The notes under the pieces are model-generated. The model did no database searches, was not told the DNA's origin, and saw only the letters and a list, made by a program, of their open reading frames with translations. A stretch of DNA of 64,000 nt from Amycolatopsis sp. cg9 (GTDB taxonomy: Bacteria; Actinomycetota; Actinomycetes; Mycobacteriales; Pseudonocardiaceae): positions 496,001 through 560,000 of the forward strand of contig NZ_CP166850.1 of assembly GCF_041346945.1 (NCBI RefSeq). Reading direction: 5' to 3'. The translations under genes were made by a program, and so were the position numbers. This document shows positions 17,397 through 25,231 of the stretch, in pieces. How positions within the stretch are numbered: the stretch's first letter is position 1; each line of letters starts with the position of its first letter.

Positions 17397-17474
17397 GTGC
17401 ACGACGTTTCGACCTACGCAGCCATCGTCACCGCCGCCGCGGCGTTCTTCGCGGCCAAGTGGTGGCGCTGCTGA
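17397..17474 (+). CDS. Small hydrophobic peptide ORF (25 aa)
   Basis: GTG 17397 is preceded by AAGGAG at six bases' spacing. The frame encodes a short polar start (VHDVSTYA), an alanine/isoleucine-rich helix (AIVTAAAAFFA) and a C terminus AKWWRC, like a tiny membrane-inserting peptide. A perfect terminator starts 13 bases after the TGA. A good ribosome site, plausible amphipathic sequence and a dedicated terminator support a real transcript. Expression and function are unknown, and it could be a leader or toxin-like peptide. Confidence 0.5.
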   Translation: MHDVSTYAAIVTAAAAFFAAKWWRC

Positions 17475-17486
17475 CGTAGTGCGGCG

Positions 17487-17513
17487 GGTGCCCCGGCAGA
17501 ACACCGGGGCACC
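17487..17513. terminator. Perfect hairpin terminator between small ORF and amidohydrolase
   Basis: GGTGCCCCGG (17487-17496) pairs perfectly with CCGGGGCACC (17504-17513) around CAGAACA. It serves the small ORF (+) and possibly the convergent amidohydrolase operon (-). Confidence 0.75.
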
Positions 17514-17528
17514 ACCGAACCCGAACCG

Positions 17529-18749
17529 TCAGGCGGCCGTCCCCCCGACCACCTCGCCGCCCTGCACGATGTGCGTGAAGTTCTTCGGCTCCGCCAAAAC
17601 CCCGACGTCCGCCAGCGGATCCCCCGCCACCACCAGCAGGTCCGCGTGCGCGCCCACCGCCAGCGTCCCGATCTCGCCCGTCAGGTTCACCAGGTCCGCC
17701 GCCGTCGACGTGGCCGAACGGATGACCTCCAACGGCGTCTGGACCTCACCCCGCAGCCGGAACTCGTGGTTCTGGTGCCGGTGCATGCCACCCAGCAGGT
17801 CCGTCCCGTAAACGATCTTCACCCCGCCCCGGGCCGCTCGCTCCAGGGCGGCCAGGCCCGCGCCCAGGACGTCGTCCACCTTGCGCCAGCTCGACTCCGG
17901 GAGGCCGTGCTCGCGGCCTTCCTCCTTCAGCGCCCAGTACGTCACCAGCGTCGGGACCAAGTACGCGTCCTGGGACAGGAACAGCGAAACGCTCCGGTCG
18001 TCCAGCAGGTTGCCGTGCTCGATCGACCGGACGCCCAGCTCCAAGGCGCGGTTGACGGCTCGAGCCGTGTACGCGTGCGCCGCCACGTAGCGGTTGGCCG
18101 CCGACGCCTCTTCGACGATCGCGCTCAGTTCGTCCGCCGAGTACTGGGTCGAATCGATGCGGTCGGTCGGGGACGCCACGCCGCCCGAGGCCATCACCTT
18201 GATGTGGTGGGCGCCCTTCCGCAGCTCGTCGCGGGCGGCGGCGCGGACCGCGTCGACGCCGTCCGCCACCCGGCCCAGGCCCGCGCAGCACGGGTGGTCG
18301 TCCTTCGCGTTCGCGCCTCGGGTGCGGCTGTCGCCGTGGCCGCCCGTCTGGCTCAGCGCCCGGCCGCAGAACAACAGGCGCGGGCCGCGGAACAGGCCCT
18401 CCGACTGGGCGTCCGCCAGGCCGTAGTCGGCGCCCGACGCATCGCGGACCGTCGTGAAGCCGCGGTCCAGCATGCGGCTCATCGTGCGGGCGCTGTGGGC
18501 CGCCACGTAGGACGGTGACGTCGACGGGAGCGAACCCAGGTCCGCCGTCGACGCCGTGACGTGGACGTGCGCGTCCACCAGGCCCGGCAGCACGACCGCG
18601 CCGCGCAGGTCGAGTGAACGCACGTCGGGTGGCGCGGAGAGCCCGGGGCCCGTTTCGACGATGCGGCCGGAATCGCACCGCAGGTCGCCTTCGGTGTACT
18701 CGCCCGACAGCGGGTCGAGCAGGCGGGCGTTGCGCAGCACCAGGCTCAC
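17529..18749 (-). CDS. Metal-dependent amidohydrolase (imidazolonepropionase/prolidase-like)
   Basis: A 406-residue cytoplasmic amidohydrolase. Metal-binding motifs are in family order: VVLPGLVDAHVHVTA (HxH on strand 1, about residue 60), the Lys ligand region GAHHIKVMASGG, His in YVAAHAYTARAV and in SIEHGNLLDD, and the final Asp in VYGTDLLGG. The C terminus has the usual beta-sandwich ending GAHADLLVVAGDPLADV. Related enzymes hydrolyse acylated dipeptides, imidazolones or similar cyclic amides. GTG 18749 overlaps the stop of the GAF gene by four bases, so it is the last gene of a coupled three-gene operon with a transporter, which suggests catabolism of an imported amide. Confidence 0.85.
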   Translation of the reverse strand: MSLVLRNARLLDPLSGEYTEGDLRCDSGRIVETGPGLSAPPDVRSLDLRGAVVLPGLVDAHVHVTASTADLGSLPSTSPSYVAAHSARTMSRMLDRGFTTVRDASGADYGLADAQSEGLFRGPRLLFCGRALSQTGGHGDSRTRGANAKDDHPCCAGLGRVADGVDAVRAAARDELRKGAHHIKVMASGGVASPTDRIDSTQYSADELSAIVEEASAANRYVAAHAYTARAVNRALELGVRSIEHGNLLDDRSVSLFLSQDAYLVPTLVTYWALKEEGREHGLPESSWRKVDDVLGAGLAALERAARGGVKIVYGTDLLGGMHRHQNHEFRLRGEVQTPLEVIRSATSTAADLVNLTGEIGTLAVGAHADLLVVAGDPLADVGVLAEPKNFTHIVQGGEVVGGTAA

Positions 18750-19171
18750 CGGGCCACCTCCAGCAGGGCGGGCACCGCGAGCGGCGCCAGGGACCCGGCC
18801 ACCGCGACCGACTTCTCGTCGTACGCGCCTTCCGCGTCGAGGATGTTCAGCACCCCCAGCGTCCGGTCGCCGGACACCACCGGCACGTTGATGATCGAGC
18901 CGCAGCCGAGGGATTCGATCAGCTCGTGGTCGGCGAAGATCTCGCGCACCGCGGCGCGGTCCGGACCGAAGTACGGCTCCCGCGCGGTGATGCAGCGGTC
19001 GAGCCAGCCGGCCGCGACCTCCACCGTCTTCTCCCCGCCCACCGGGTACTCCGCCGGGTGACTGCTGTGCACCCGGCGCAGCGCCCGGCGCTCCGGCACC
19101 CACGCGAGCACGGTGAACAGCCGCACGCCCAGTTCGGCCCGCACCCGTTCCTCCACAGTGGACAAACTCAC
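18746..19171 (-). CDS. GAF-domain protein
   Basis: A 141-residue single GAF domain: EERVRAELGVRLFTVLAWVP, then a central loop and IINVPVVSGDRTLGVLNILD, the typical GAF core strand pair, with a final helix. It lacks an output domain, so it resembles the small GAF proteins that bind a ligand or act as free Met-sulfoxide reductase-like domains. The reductase cysteine pattern is not evident (one Cys in CITAREP, one in LGCGSI), so ligand binding is more likely. It overlaps both neighbours by four bases (GTGA), in the MFS-GAF-amidohydrolase operon. It may sense or bind the transported compound. Confidence 0.75.
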   Translation of the reverse strand: MSLSTVEERVRAELGVRLFTVLAWVPERRALRRVHSSHPAEYPVGGEKTVEVAAGWLDRCITAREPYFGPDRAAVREIFADHELIESLGCGSIINVPVVSGDRTLGVLNILDAEGAYDEKSVAVAGSLAPLAVPALLEVAR

Positions 19172-20559
19172 TTCGTCAGCTCCTTCGCGGCGGCCTTCTG
19201 CGCGCCGTGTTCGGTCAGTTCTTCCAGGGAACGGCCCGCGGTGGACAGGCCGAAGACGAGCACGCAGAGCACGCCGGCCGCCAGCACCGCCGTCGTCAGG
19301 CCGAAGACGCCGGCGAACCCGAGGCTCGCCGCGGACAGGCCGATGATCGTCGGCGCCAGGATGCTGCCGACCCGGCCGAACGCGCTGGACAGGCCGGTGC
19401 CGCTGGCCCGGATCCAGGTCGGGAACACCTCGGGCGTGTAGGAGTACACCCCGGCGTAGGTGCCGTTGAGGAAGAACGACAGCACCGCGCCGGCGAGGGT
19501 GATCGACCACGGGGCGCTCGTCTGGCTCAGCCAGAACGCGCTCACGGCCGAACCCGCGAGGTACAGCGCGATCGTGTGCTTGCGGTCGAGCCGTTCGGAC
19601 AGCCACGCGGCCGAGAAGTACCCGGGCACCTGGGCCAGGTAGATGATGATCGAGAACTCGAAGCTCTTCGTCACCGTGATGCCGCGCTCCACGAGCAGCG
19701 TCGGGATCCACGAGAAGAAACCGTAGTAGGAGAACGTGATCACGAACCAGACGGTCCAGATCACCGCCGTCCGGCGCCGCATCGCGGGGCTCCACAGGAA
19801 CTTCAGCGCGCTGAACAGGTTGACCTTCGGCGTCTCGGTCGCGGGCTGCGCGTCGGCCGGCGGCACTGGCGGCAGGGGCGTTCCGGTGGCGCGTTCGACG
19901 TCGCGCTCGATCTTGGCGACGACGGTCTCGGCCTCGGCCGACCGCCCTTGCGCGAGCAGGAACCGCGGCGATTCGGGCAGGGATCGCCGCCACCACAGCA
20001 GCATCACGATCGGCAGCGCGGTGACGAGCTGCGCGACGCGCCAGCCTTCGTCGAACGACGGCACGACGAACCGCCCGATCAGCGCGGCCGCCACGAACCC
20101 GAAGGAGAAAAACCCGGCGAGCGCGCCGACGAACCAGCCGCGCCGCTTGGCCGGGACGAACTCGGACAGGAACGGCGCGATGATCGCGCTTTCCGCGCCC
20201 GCGCCGGCGCCGGCCAGCACGCGGGCGCCCAGGAAGACTTCGTAGTCGGGCGAGAAGGACGCGATGACGGAGAACAGCGCGTAGAACGCCAGCGCGTACA
20301 TCATGACCTTCTTGCGGCCGATGCGGTCGCCGAGCAGGCCGGCCGCGATCGCGCCGAAGAGGAAGCCGAACGGGGTCGCGGAGCCGATCAGGCCGAGCTG
20401 GCCGTTGTCGAGGCCCCACGCCGCCTTGGCGCTGGGCAGCAGGAAGGCGACGACCGCCGAGTCCATGCCGTCGAACGTGTAGCCGAGCCCGCCGATGAGC
20501 AGCAGCTTGTAGTGGGGCCGGCTCAGCGGGAGCCGATCCAGTCGCGCCAGCAGGGTCAT
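19168..20559 (-). CDS. MFS transporter (metabolite:H+ symporter / sugar-porter type)
   Basis: A 463-residue protein with 12 predicted membrane segments. The MFS signature GLLGDRIGRKKVMMY sits between TM2 and TM3. PESPRFLLAQGRSAEA follows TM6 (a sugar-porter/aromatic acid symporter style motif), a large cytoplasmic loop follows, and SERLDRKH lies between TM8 and TM9. ATG 20559 has GGAAGG upstream. It is the first gene of the operon and probably brings in the substrate of the amidohydrolase. The promoter and operator lie directly upstream (20602-20641), divergent from the RpiR gene. Confidence 0.88.
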   Translation of the reverse strand: MTLLARLDRLPLSRPHYKLLLIGGLGYTFDGMDSAVVAFLLPSAKAAWGLDNGQLGLIGSATPFGFLFGAIAAGLLGDRIGRKKVMMYALAFYALFSVIASFSPDYEVFLGARVLAGAGAGAESAIIAPFLSEFVPAKRRGWFVGALAGFFSFGFVAAALIGRFVVPSFDEGWRVAQLVTALPIVMLLWWRRSLPESPRFLLAQGRSAEAETVVAKIERDVERATGTPLPPVPPADAQPATETPKVNLFSALKFLWSPAMRRRTAVIWTVWFVITFSYYGFFSWIPTLLVERGITVTKSFEFSIIIYLAQVPGYFSAAWLSERLDRKHTIALYLAGSAVSAFWLSQTSAPWSITLAGAVLSFFLNGTYAGVYSYTPEVFPTWIRASGTGLSSAFGRVGSILAPTIIGLSAASLGFAGVFGLTTAVLAAGVLCVLVFGLSTAGRSLEELTEHGAQKAAAKELTK

Positions 20560-20601
20560 GGGGAACGCCTTCCGTGTCCGGGCGTCGGGGAGTGCGGACA
20601 A

Positions 20602-20629
20602 CGTATACTGCGTTTCTCGATATTTGCAA
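20602..20629 (-). promoter_or_regulatory. Putative promoter of the MFS-GAF-amidohydrolase operon
   Basis: On the minus strand, TTGCAA (20624-20629) and TATACG (20602-20607) are spaced 16 bases apart, a plausible -35/-10 pair 43 bases before the MFS start. The -35 lies inside the RpiR-type operator, consistent with repression. Confidence 0.45.
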
Positions 20630-20641
20630 CGTTTGTTGCAA
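20624..20641. promoter_or_regulatory. Operator TTGCAAC-GTTT-GTTGCAA for the divergent RpiR regulator
   Basis: Perfect 7-bp arms with a 4-bp centre, in the 130-base divergent region between the MFS operon and the RpiR gene. The position over the predicted -35 and its symmetry make it the likely binding site of the adjacent regulator. Confidence 0.65.
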
Positions 20642-20689
20642 GACGAAATCGCTGCGTTACGGTCTACGCGGACGAGGGGAGGCGCCGAG

Positions 20690-21568
20690 GTGGCGGAGAC
20701 GGACGACGGTTTCGAAGCGTGGCTGCGGGACCGGCTGCCCGCGCGGGGGCTGCGGCCGAAGTCGGCCGCGGTGCTGGAGGTGCTGGTCTCCCAGCCGCGG
20801 CGGGCGTCGTTCGGCTCGACGGCCGAGCTGGCGCAGCTCGCCGGCGTCAACGTCGCGACCGTGACACGCACGGCGCAGGCGCTCGGCTTCGCCGGGTGGC
20901 CGGCGCTGCAGCAGGAGCTGCGGGCGCGGTACATGTCGTCGCTGAGCGCGCCGCAGGTCGCCGAGGAGCACCGCGGTGTCGGCTCGCCGGGGTCGGCGTC
21001 CCTGCGCCGCGACCTCGACAGCCTGGCCCTGCTGAACCGCCGGTTCGACGAAGAGGTGCTGCGCGAGGTCGCCCAGGCGATCGGCGCCGCGCGCCGCACG
21101 GTGGTCATCGCCGACGGCAGCTACGCGGCGGTCGGGATCGCGATGGCGCATAACGCGCGCCTGGCCGGCTACGACGTCCACGCGGTGACGGCGGGCGACG
21201 CGGAACTCGCCAACCAGACCGCGAAGCTGACGGGCGACGACGTGCTGGTGGCGATCAGCTTCTGGCGCCTGTACGAGAGCACGGTCCAGGCGGCGAACGA
21301 GGCGAAGAGCCGCGGCGCGCGCGTCTTCGCCATCACGGACGCGGCCAGCCCGGCGCTCGCCGACGCGGCCGAACACGTGCTGATGGTGCCCGCGGAGGGC
21401 GTGACGTTCTTCCCGTCGCTGACCGCGGGCATGGCGCTGGCCCAGGCGATCGTCGCCCAGCTCGCGGCGGTCGACCCGGTCCGCACGAGCGAGTCGATCG
21501 AGGCGGCGGAGGCCATGTGGTCGCGGTTCGACCTGCTGCACCGGCGGCCGTCCGCCAAATCGGGGTAG
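20690..21568 (+). CDS. RpiR/MurR-family transcriptional regulator (HTH + SIS domain)
   Basis: A 292-residue protein. The N-terminal RpiR HTH includes LEVLVSQPRRASFGSTAELA and QLAGVNVATVTRTAQALGF with a following FAGWPALQQELR helix. The C-terminal SIS domain (about 115-250) has TVVIADGSYAAVGIAMAHNA, LVAISFWRLYESTVQ and FAITDAASPALADAAEHVL. These regulators respond to phosphosugars or related small molecules. GTG 20690 is preceded by GAGGGGAGG, and the open frame extends upstream without support. It is divergent from the MFS operon, with a perfect inverted repeat between them. Confidence 0.88.
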   Translation: MAETDDGFEAWLRDRLPARGLRPKSAAVLEVLVSQPRRASFGSTAELAQLAGVNVATVTRTAQALGFAGWPALQQELRARYMSSLSAPQVAEEHRGVGSPGSASLRRDLDSLALLNRRFDEEVLREVAQAIGAARRTVVIADGSYAAVGIAMAHNARLAGYDVHAVTAGDAELANQTAKLTGDDVLVAISFWRLYESTVQAANEAKSRGARVFAITDAASPALADAAEHVLMVPAEGVTFFPSLTAGMALAQAIVAQLAAVDPVRTSESIEAAEAMWSRFDLLHRRPSAKSG

Positions 21569-21577
21569 TCCGCACGC

Positions 21578-22333
21578 GTGGACCTCGGACTGCTGTACCC
21601 GACCCGCGGCTGCGGCGAAGACGACTTCGCCGAGCTGTGCCGCCGGCTCGACCCGGCCATCGGTCTCGGTTTCGCCTACCCGGAGTGGGGTGCGCCCGCC
21701 GACGAGCCGGACCCGGCCGCGGCCGTGCGGGAAATCGGCTCGCCCGCCCGCCTCACCCGGGCCGCCGACCGGTTCCCGGCCACCCCGGACGTCGTCAGCT
21801 GGGCCTGCTCCAGCTGCAGCTTCACCCGCGGCCTCGACGGCGCCCGCGAGCAGGCCGCGGCGCTCGCCGCGCACCTCGGGGTCCCGGCGAGCAGCACCTC
21901 GCTCGCCTACCTCGCCGCGCTCGAACGGCTGGCCGCCGGCCGTGTCGCGCTCGCCTCCGTCTACCACCCGGACCTGACCGCGCTCTTCGCCGCGTTCCTC
22001 GTCGAAGCGGGCGTCGAGACGGTGCACGCCGTCTCGGCCGACGCGGGCTCGGACCGCGCGCTCGCGGCGTGGGGTCCGGAGCGGATCGTCGAGCTGGCCG
22101 AAGCCGCCGATCACGGAGAAGCGCAGGTCGTGCTCGTCCCCGAGACCGCCCTGCACACCACGCCGCTGCTCGCCGAGCTGGAGGCGCGGCTGGGCAAGCC
22201 AGTGCTGACGGCCACCGCCGTCACCGTCTGGGACGCGCTGGACCGGCTCGGTGAGGAGCCGGTCCAGGACGGTCTCGGGACGTTGTTCAGGGGCGCGGCG
22301 GGGCGCCGTCGGCCGAGCTCATCCGCCTCGTGA
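21578..22333 (+). CDS. Maleate isomerase / Asp-Glu racemase superfamily protein
   Basis: A 251-residue cytoplasmic protein. It starts MDLGLLYPTRGCGEDDFAEL and carries the nucleophile loop SWACSSCSFTRG (about residues 71-82), the position of the first catalytic Cys in maleate isomerases and arylmalonate decarboxylases. The second conserved region LTATAVTVWDALDRLG lacks the second Cys of true racemases, so decarboxylase- or isomerase-like chemistry is more likely than racemisation. GTG 21578 lies nine bases after the RpiR stop, so the two are probably co-transcribed. Its last 47 bases overlap the convergent GAF-ANTAR gene, so the exact C terminus is less certain. Confidence 0.7.
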   Translation: MDLGLLYPTRGCGEDDFAELCRRLDPAIGLGFAYPEWGAPADEPDPAAAVREIGSPARLTRAADRFPATPDVVSWACSSCSFTRGLDGAREQAAALAAHLGVPASSTSLAYLAALERLAAGRVALASVYHPDLTALFAAFLVEAGVETVHAVSADAGSDRALAAWGPERIVELAEAADHGEAQVVLVPETALHTTPLLAELEARLGKPVLTATAVTVWDALDRLGEEPVQDGLGTLFRGAAGRRRPSSSAS

Positions 22334-23033
22334 AGCGGGCCGCGACGTCGCGGAGCTTGATGTTCGTGTGCTGGGACTCCACGATCAGCCGCTGCATCGC
22401 CGCGTCCTCGTTGACCCGGTGGATCAGCATCAGCATGCCCTTCGCCTGCTCGATCACCGCGCGCGTCTCCATCGCGTTGCGCAGCTCGTCGGCGAGGCGC
22501 CGGGCTTCGCGGTAGCGGCGGGTCAGGCGCAGGACCGTCTCCACGCACAACGTGAACAGGCGCAGCACCTTCGTGTCGAACTCGTGGTAGCCGTGGGCGC
22601 CGAAGCCGAACAGCGTGATCGCGCCGACCAGCGTGTCGTCCACGCGCAGCGGGACCGCCAGGTAGCTGCCGACACCGATTTCCTTCGCCGCGGCCACGAA
22701 CTCGGGCCACTGCTCGCCCGCTTCGCCGACCGTCACCCGCACGACCTCGCCGGTCAGCGCGGCGACCAGGCCGGGACCGTCGGCCGCCGCGTACTGCACG
22801 TCGTCGATGCGGCGGGCACGCTCGTCGGTGAAGGCCGCCGTCTGCGTCACACCGTCGCGGACCACCATGATGCTGGCCAGGTCCGCGTCGGGCACCACCC
22901 GGACCGCCTCGCCGCAGACCGCGTCGAGCAGCCCGGGCGTGTCGGACACCGATTCGAGGACCCCGACGAGATCGGCGAGGACGGCGTTCAGCTCGTCCAC
23001 CCGCTCCGCCATGTCGTCGCCAGTGGTCGACAA
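22287..23033 (-). CDS. GAF-ANTAR antiterminator-type regulator
   Basis: A 248-residue protein with a GAF sensor (about 35-165: SIMVVRDGVTQTAAFTDERA through IGVGSYLAVPLRVDDTLVGA) and an ANTAR RNA-binding domain (about 175-230: ETRAVIEQAKGMLMLIHRVN then EDAAMQRLIVESQH). ANTAR proteins bind paired hairpins in nascent RNA and prevent termination. The TTG at 23033 is preferred because GGAGGG lies seven bases upstream. ATG 23010-23012 would shorten it by seven residues. No dual-hairpin target was recognised nearby. Its 3' end overlaps the convergent gene by 47 bases. Confidence 0.82.
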   Translation of the reverse strand: MSTTGDDMAERVDELNAVLADLVGVLESVSDTPGLLDAVCGEAVRVVPDADLASIMVVRDGVTQTAAFTDERARRIDDVQYAAADGPGLVAALTGEVVRVTVGEAGEQWPEFVAAAKEIGVGSYLAVPLRVDDTLVGAITLFGFGAHGYHEFDTKVLRLFTLCVETVLRLTRRYREARRLADELRNAMETRAVIEQAKGMLMLIHRVNEDAAMQRLIVESQHTNIKLRDVAARFTRRMSSADGAPPRP

Positions 23034-23174
23034 GGCCCATCCCTCCCATGCGTCGAGCGGCGAGCACGGGGAAGGGCTCGCCAGCAGCGTCAACCAAGAC
23101 CACCGCTGGCGTTTCAACGGGTCCGGGTGGACTCTACCGGCCGTCGGCCTCCGGTTCGGCGTCGGACGCACCCA

Positions 23175-23205
23175 GGGCGGCCTCCGGTGCCTCCGAAGGC
23201 CGCCC
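23175..23205. terminator. Hairpin terminator downstream of the GH30 gene
   Basis: GGGCGGCCT (23175-23183) pairs perfectly with AGGCCGCCC (23197-23205). It lies 14 bases beyond the GH30 stop and closes the glycan-utilisation operon. Confidence 0.65.
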
Positions 23206-23218
23206 CGCGGCGCCCGGC

Positions 23219-25198
23219 TCAGCGGGGTACGGCCTGCCAGCGCTGGTTGGGCCCGTTGGTCGGCCGGTACAGGCCGATCCGCGCGCCGTCCTCGCGCGAC
23301 TCGCCGGGGACGTCGAGCAGCTGCCCGGTGGCCGCGTTGACGAACGTCCAGGTGCCGTCGCCGGTGGTGGACAGCGTCCACTGCGCGGCCGCGTCGCACG
23401 TTCCCGCCGGCGCCAGCGCCACGGCGCCGCCGGCCGTGGTCAGCACCTGGCCGGTGCCCGCGTTGGTGATGGTGAACCGGTCGCGGTTGCCGTAGCGGCC
23501 CGTGCGGTCGGCGAGCGTCCAGCGCTGCGCGGGCGCCGCCGCGTCGGTCGTGCGCTGGACCAGCGCGCCGGCTTCCGCCGAGAGCGACTTGCCGCTCTGC
23601 ACGCCGGTGAACGCGAACGGCTTGCCCGAACCGAGGCCCGTGCCGGCCGCCGTCGCGGAGACGCCGCCGACCAGGAAGCTCGTCACCGACCGCGCGGGCA
23701 CCCGCAGCGTCGCACGCGCCGACGTCACCTTCACCGGCTTGCCCCGCTTCAACGCGCCGGTGACGTCGGTGACGACCGGCGTCACCGAGGCGCCCGGCCG
23801 GATGCCGCGGAACCCGGAGAGGTCGAGGGTGACGTCCTGGTCGTCCGTGCCCGCGTTCGTGTGCACGACCGTCGCCAGGTCCTCGCCGCGCATCGCGGCC
23901 GTCGACGCGGTGTCGTCGACGCCCACCAACCGGTCACCCGGCCGGATGTAGTGGGTGAAGTTCCGCATCGTGTCGAACTTCGTGTTGGTCCTGATCAGGC
24001 ACGTCTGGGGCGTGGCGGAAGCCGGGCAGTCGAACGGGACCTGGATCTCGCCCCAGTTCATCCCGGCCACGGACTCACCGCCGGGCTTCATGTTGTCGTA
24101 GTCCTCGATCGGCTGCCAGCTCACCCACGCGCTCGGCTCCAGCAGGCGCAGGTCGTCGGTGATCTGCTTCGCCATCCCGAGCCCGGGGTCCATGGACGTG
24201 AAGTCCTGCCGGTCCAGCCAGCTCCCGCCGACCTCGCTCATCCACAGCGGCTTCGACGCGCCCTTCGCCAGGTCCCGCGGGATCGGCCGGTTGCCGGTGC
24301 CGTAGGTGTGCACGTTGAGCCGGCCCGCCGCCGCGCGGGCCGCGTCCGACCAGCCCGCCCAGTCCGCGGCGAAGATGTCCGGGTTGGTCTCGTCGGGCGC
24401 GGAGACGATCGTCTTCGACCCGGCCAGCGCCGCCGCCATCGCCGGGATCAGCTGCGCCTGGACGGCCGGGCCGATGTGCGCGCCTTCCTGCCGCCCGCCG
24501 GTCGGGTTGCCGTCGGCCCCGAGGGTGGTCTTCCAGTAGTTCGTGTTGGGCTCGTTCAGCGGATTCACCGACGAGAACTTGATGCCGTGCGCACGTTCCA
24601 GCGTGCGCACGGCCTGGGCCAGGTACGCGGTGAAGTCGCCGATCTTGTCCGGGCGCAGCTGCTCGTCGGTGGCGGTGAAGCCGCCCGAGACGTACCCGGA
24701 GACGGTCTGGAAGTACGGCGGCGAGTTGCTGAACGCCTCCCACTTCGTGACGCGGTTCTTGATCTTGTCGACCCACCAGCGCTGGTTCGGGTCGGCGGCG
24801 GTGTCGAACTCGGCCGGGTCACCGGGGGTCCACCAGTCCTTGTCGGCGCGGGTGGTGCCGGCCGGCGCCTTCCACCAGCCCGGGACGGCGCCGCCCGCGC
24901 GCAGGTACGGCGGGACGTCGGGGGCGTTGCCGCCGCCGACGTTGAACCGGGCGATGTTCAGGTTCAGCCCGTCGGGGCCGAAGACCAAGTCGGCCAGCCG
25001 GTTCCGGATCGAGTCGGGGTAGCCGCCGGTCGCCTCGGCCATCCAGGCCAGGCTGGCGCCCCAGCCGTCGAACGGCTGCTGCCGGTACGTCGGATCGGGT
25101 TTCACGGTGACCGCGGTGGCCGCGGCCGCCGGGGCGGCGGCGACCCCGGCCGCCACGATCGGTACACAAAGGACGGTGAGCAAACGCCTGCGGTTCAT
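23219..25198 (-). CDS. Secreted GH30-type glycosidase with C-terminal ricin-type CBM13 domain
   Basis: A 659-residue exported enzyme with a signal peptide (RRR, hydrophobic run, AAAPAAAATA). The catalytic domain resembles GH30 endo-beta-1,6-galactanases: GWGASLAWMAEATGGY near the N terminus, acid/base E216 in NPLNEPNT and nucleophile E322 in WMSEVGG. A beta-sandwich follows (about 420-500). The last 130 residues form a ricin-type beta-trefoil with repeated QRW/QW motifs (APAQRWTLAD, AAQWTLST, NQRWQAV). It is the last gene of the arabinogalactan-type operon and the only secreted hydrolase in it, so it likely releases oligosaccharides for import. Exact linkage specificity is inferred from family and neighbours. 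Confidence 0.85.
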   Translation of the reverse strand: MNRRRLLTVLCVPIVAAGVAAAPAAAATAVTVKPDPTYRQQPFDGWGASLAWMAEATGGYPDSIRNRLADLVFGPDGLNLNIARFNVGGGNAPDVPPYLRAGGAVPGWWKAPAGTTRADKDWWTPGDPAEFDTAADPNQRWWVDKIKNRVTKWEAFSNSPPYFQTVSGYVSGGFTATDEQLRPDKIGDFTAYLAQAVRTLERAHGIKFSSVNPLNEPNTNYWKTTLGADGNPTGGRQEGAHIGPAVQAQLIPAMAAALAGSKTIVSAPDETNPDIFAADWAGWSDAARAAAGRLNVHTYGTGNRPIPRDLAKGASKPLWMSEVGGSWLDRQDFTSMDPGLGMAKQITDDLRLLEPSAWVSWQPIEDYDNMKPGGESVAGMNWGEIQVPFDCPASATPQTCLIRTNTKFDTMRNFTHYIRPGDRLVGVDDTASTAAMRGEDLATVVHTNAGTDDQDVTLDLSGFRGIRPGASVTPVVTDVTGALKRGKPVKVTSARATLRVPARSVTSFLVGGVSATAAGTGLGSGKPFAFTGVQSGKSLSAEAGALVQRTTDAAAPAQRWTLADRTGRYGNRDRFTITNAGTGQVLTTAGGAVALAPAGTCDAAAQWTLSTTGDGTWTFVNAATGQLLDVPGESREDGARIGLYRPTNGPNQRWQAVPR

Positions 25199-25231
25199 CG
25201 TCGAACTGCCCTTCGGTGCGGTGGGGACTTC

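Noticed and set aside
17160..17400. Possible tRNA or known riboswitch in the structured region
   Set aside because: No TPsiC-like arm or cloverleaf fits on either strand, and no conserved riboswitch core was recognised, so it is reported only as an unexplained structure.
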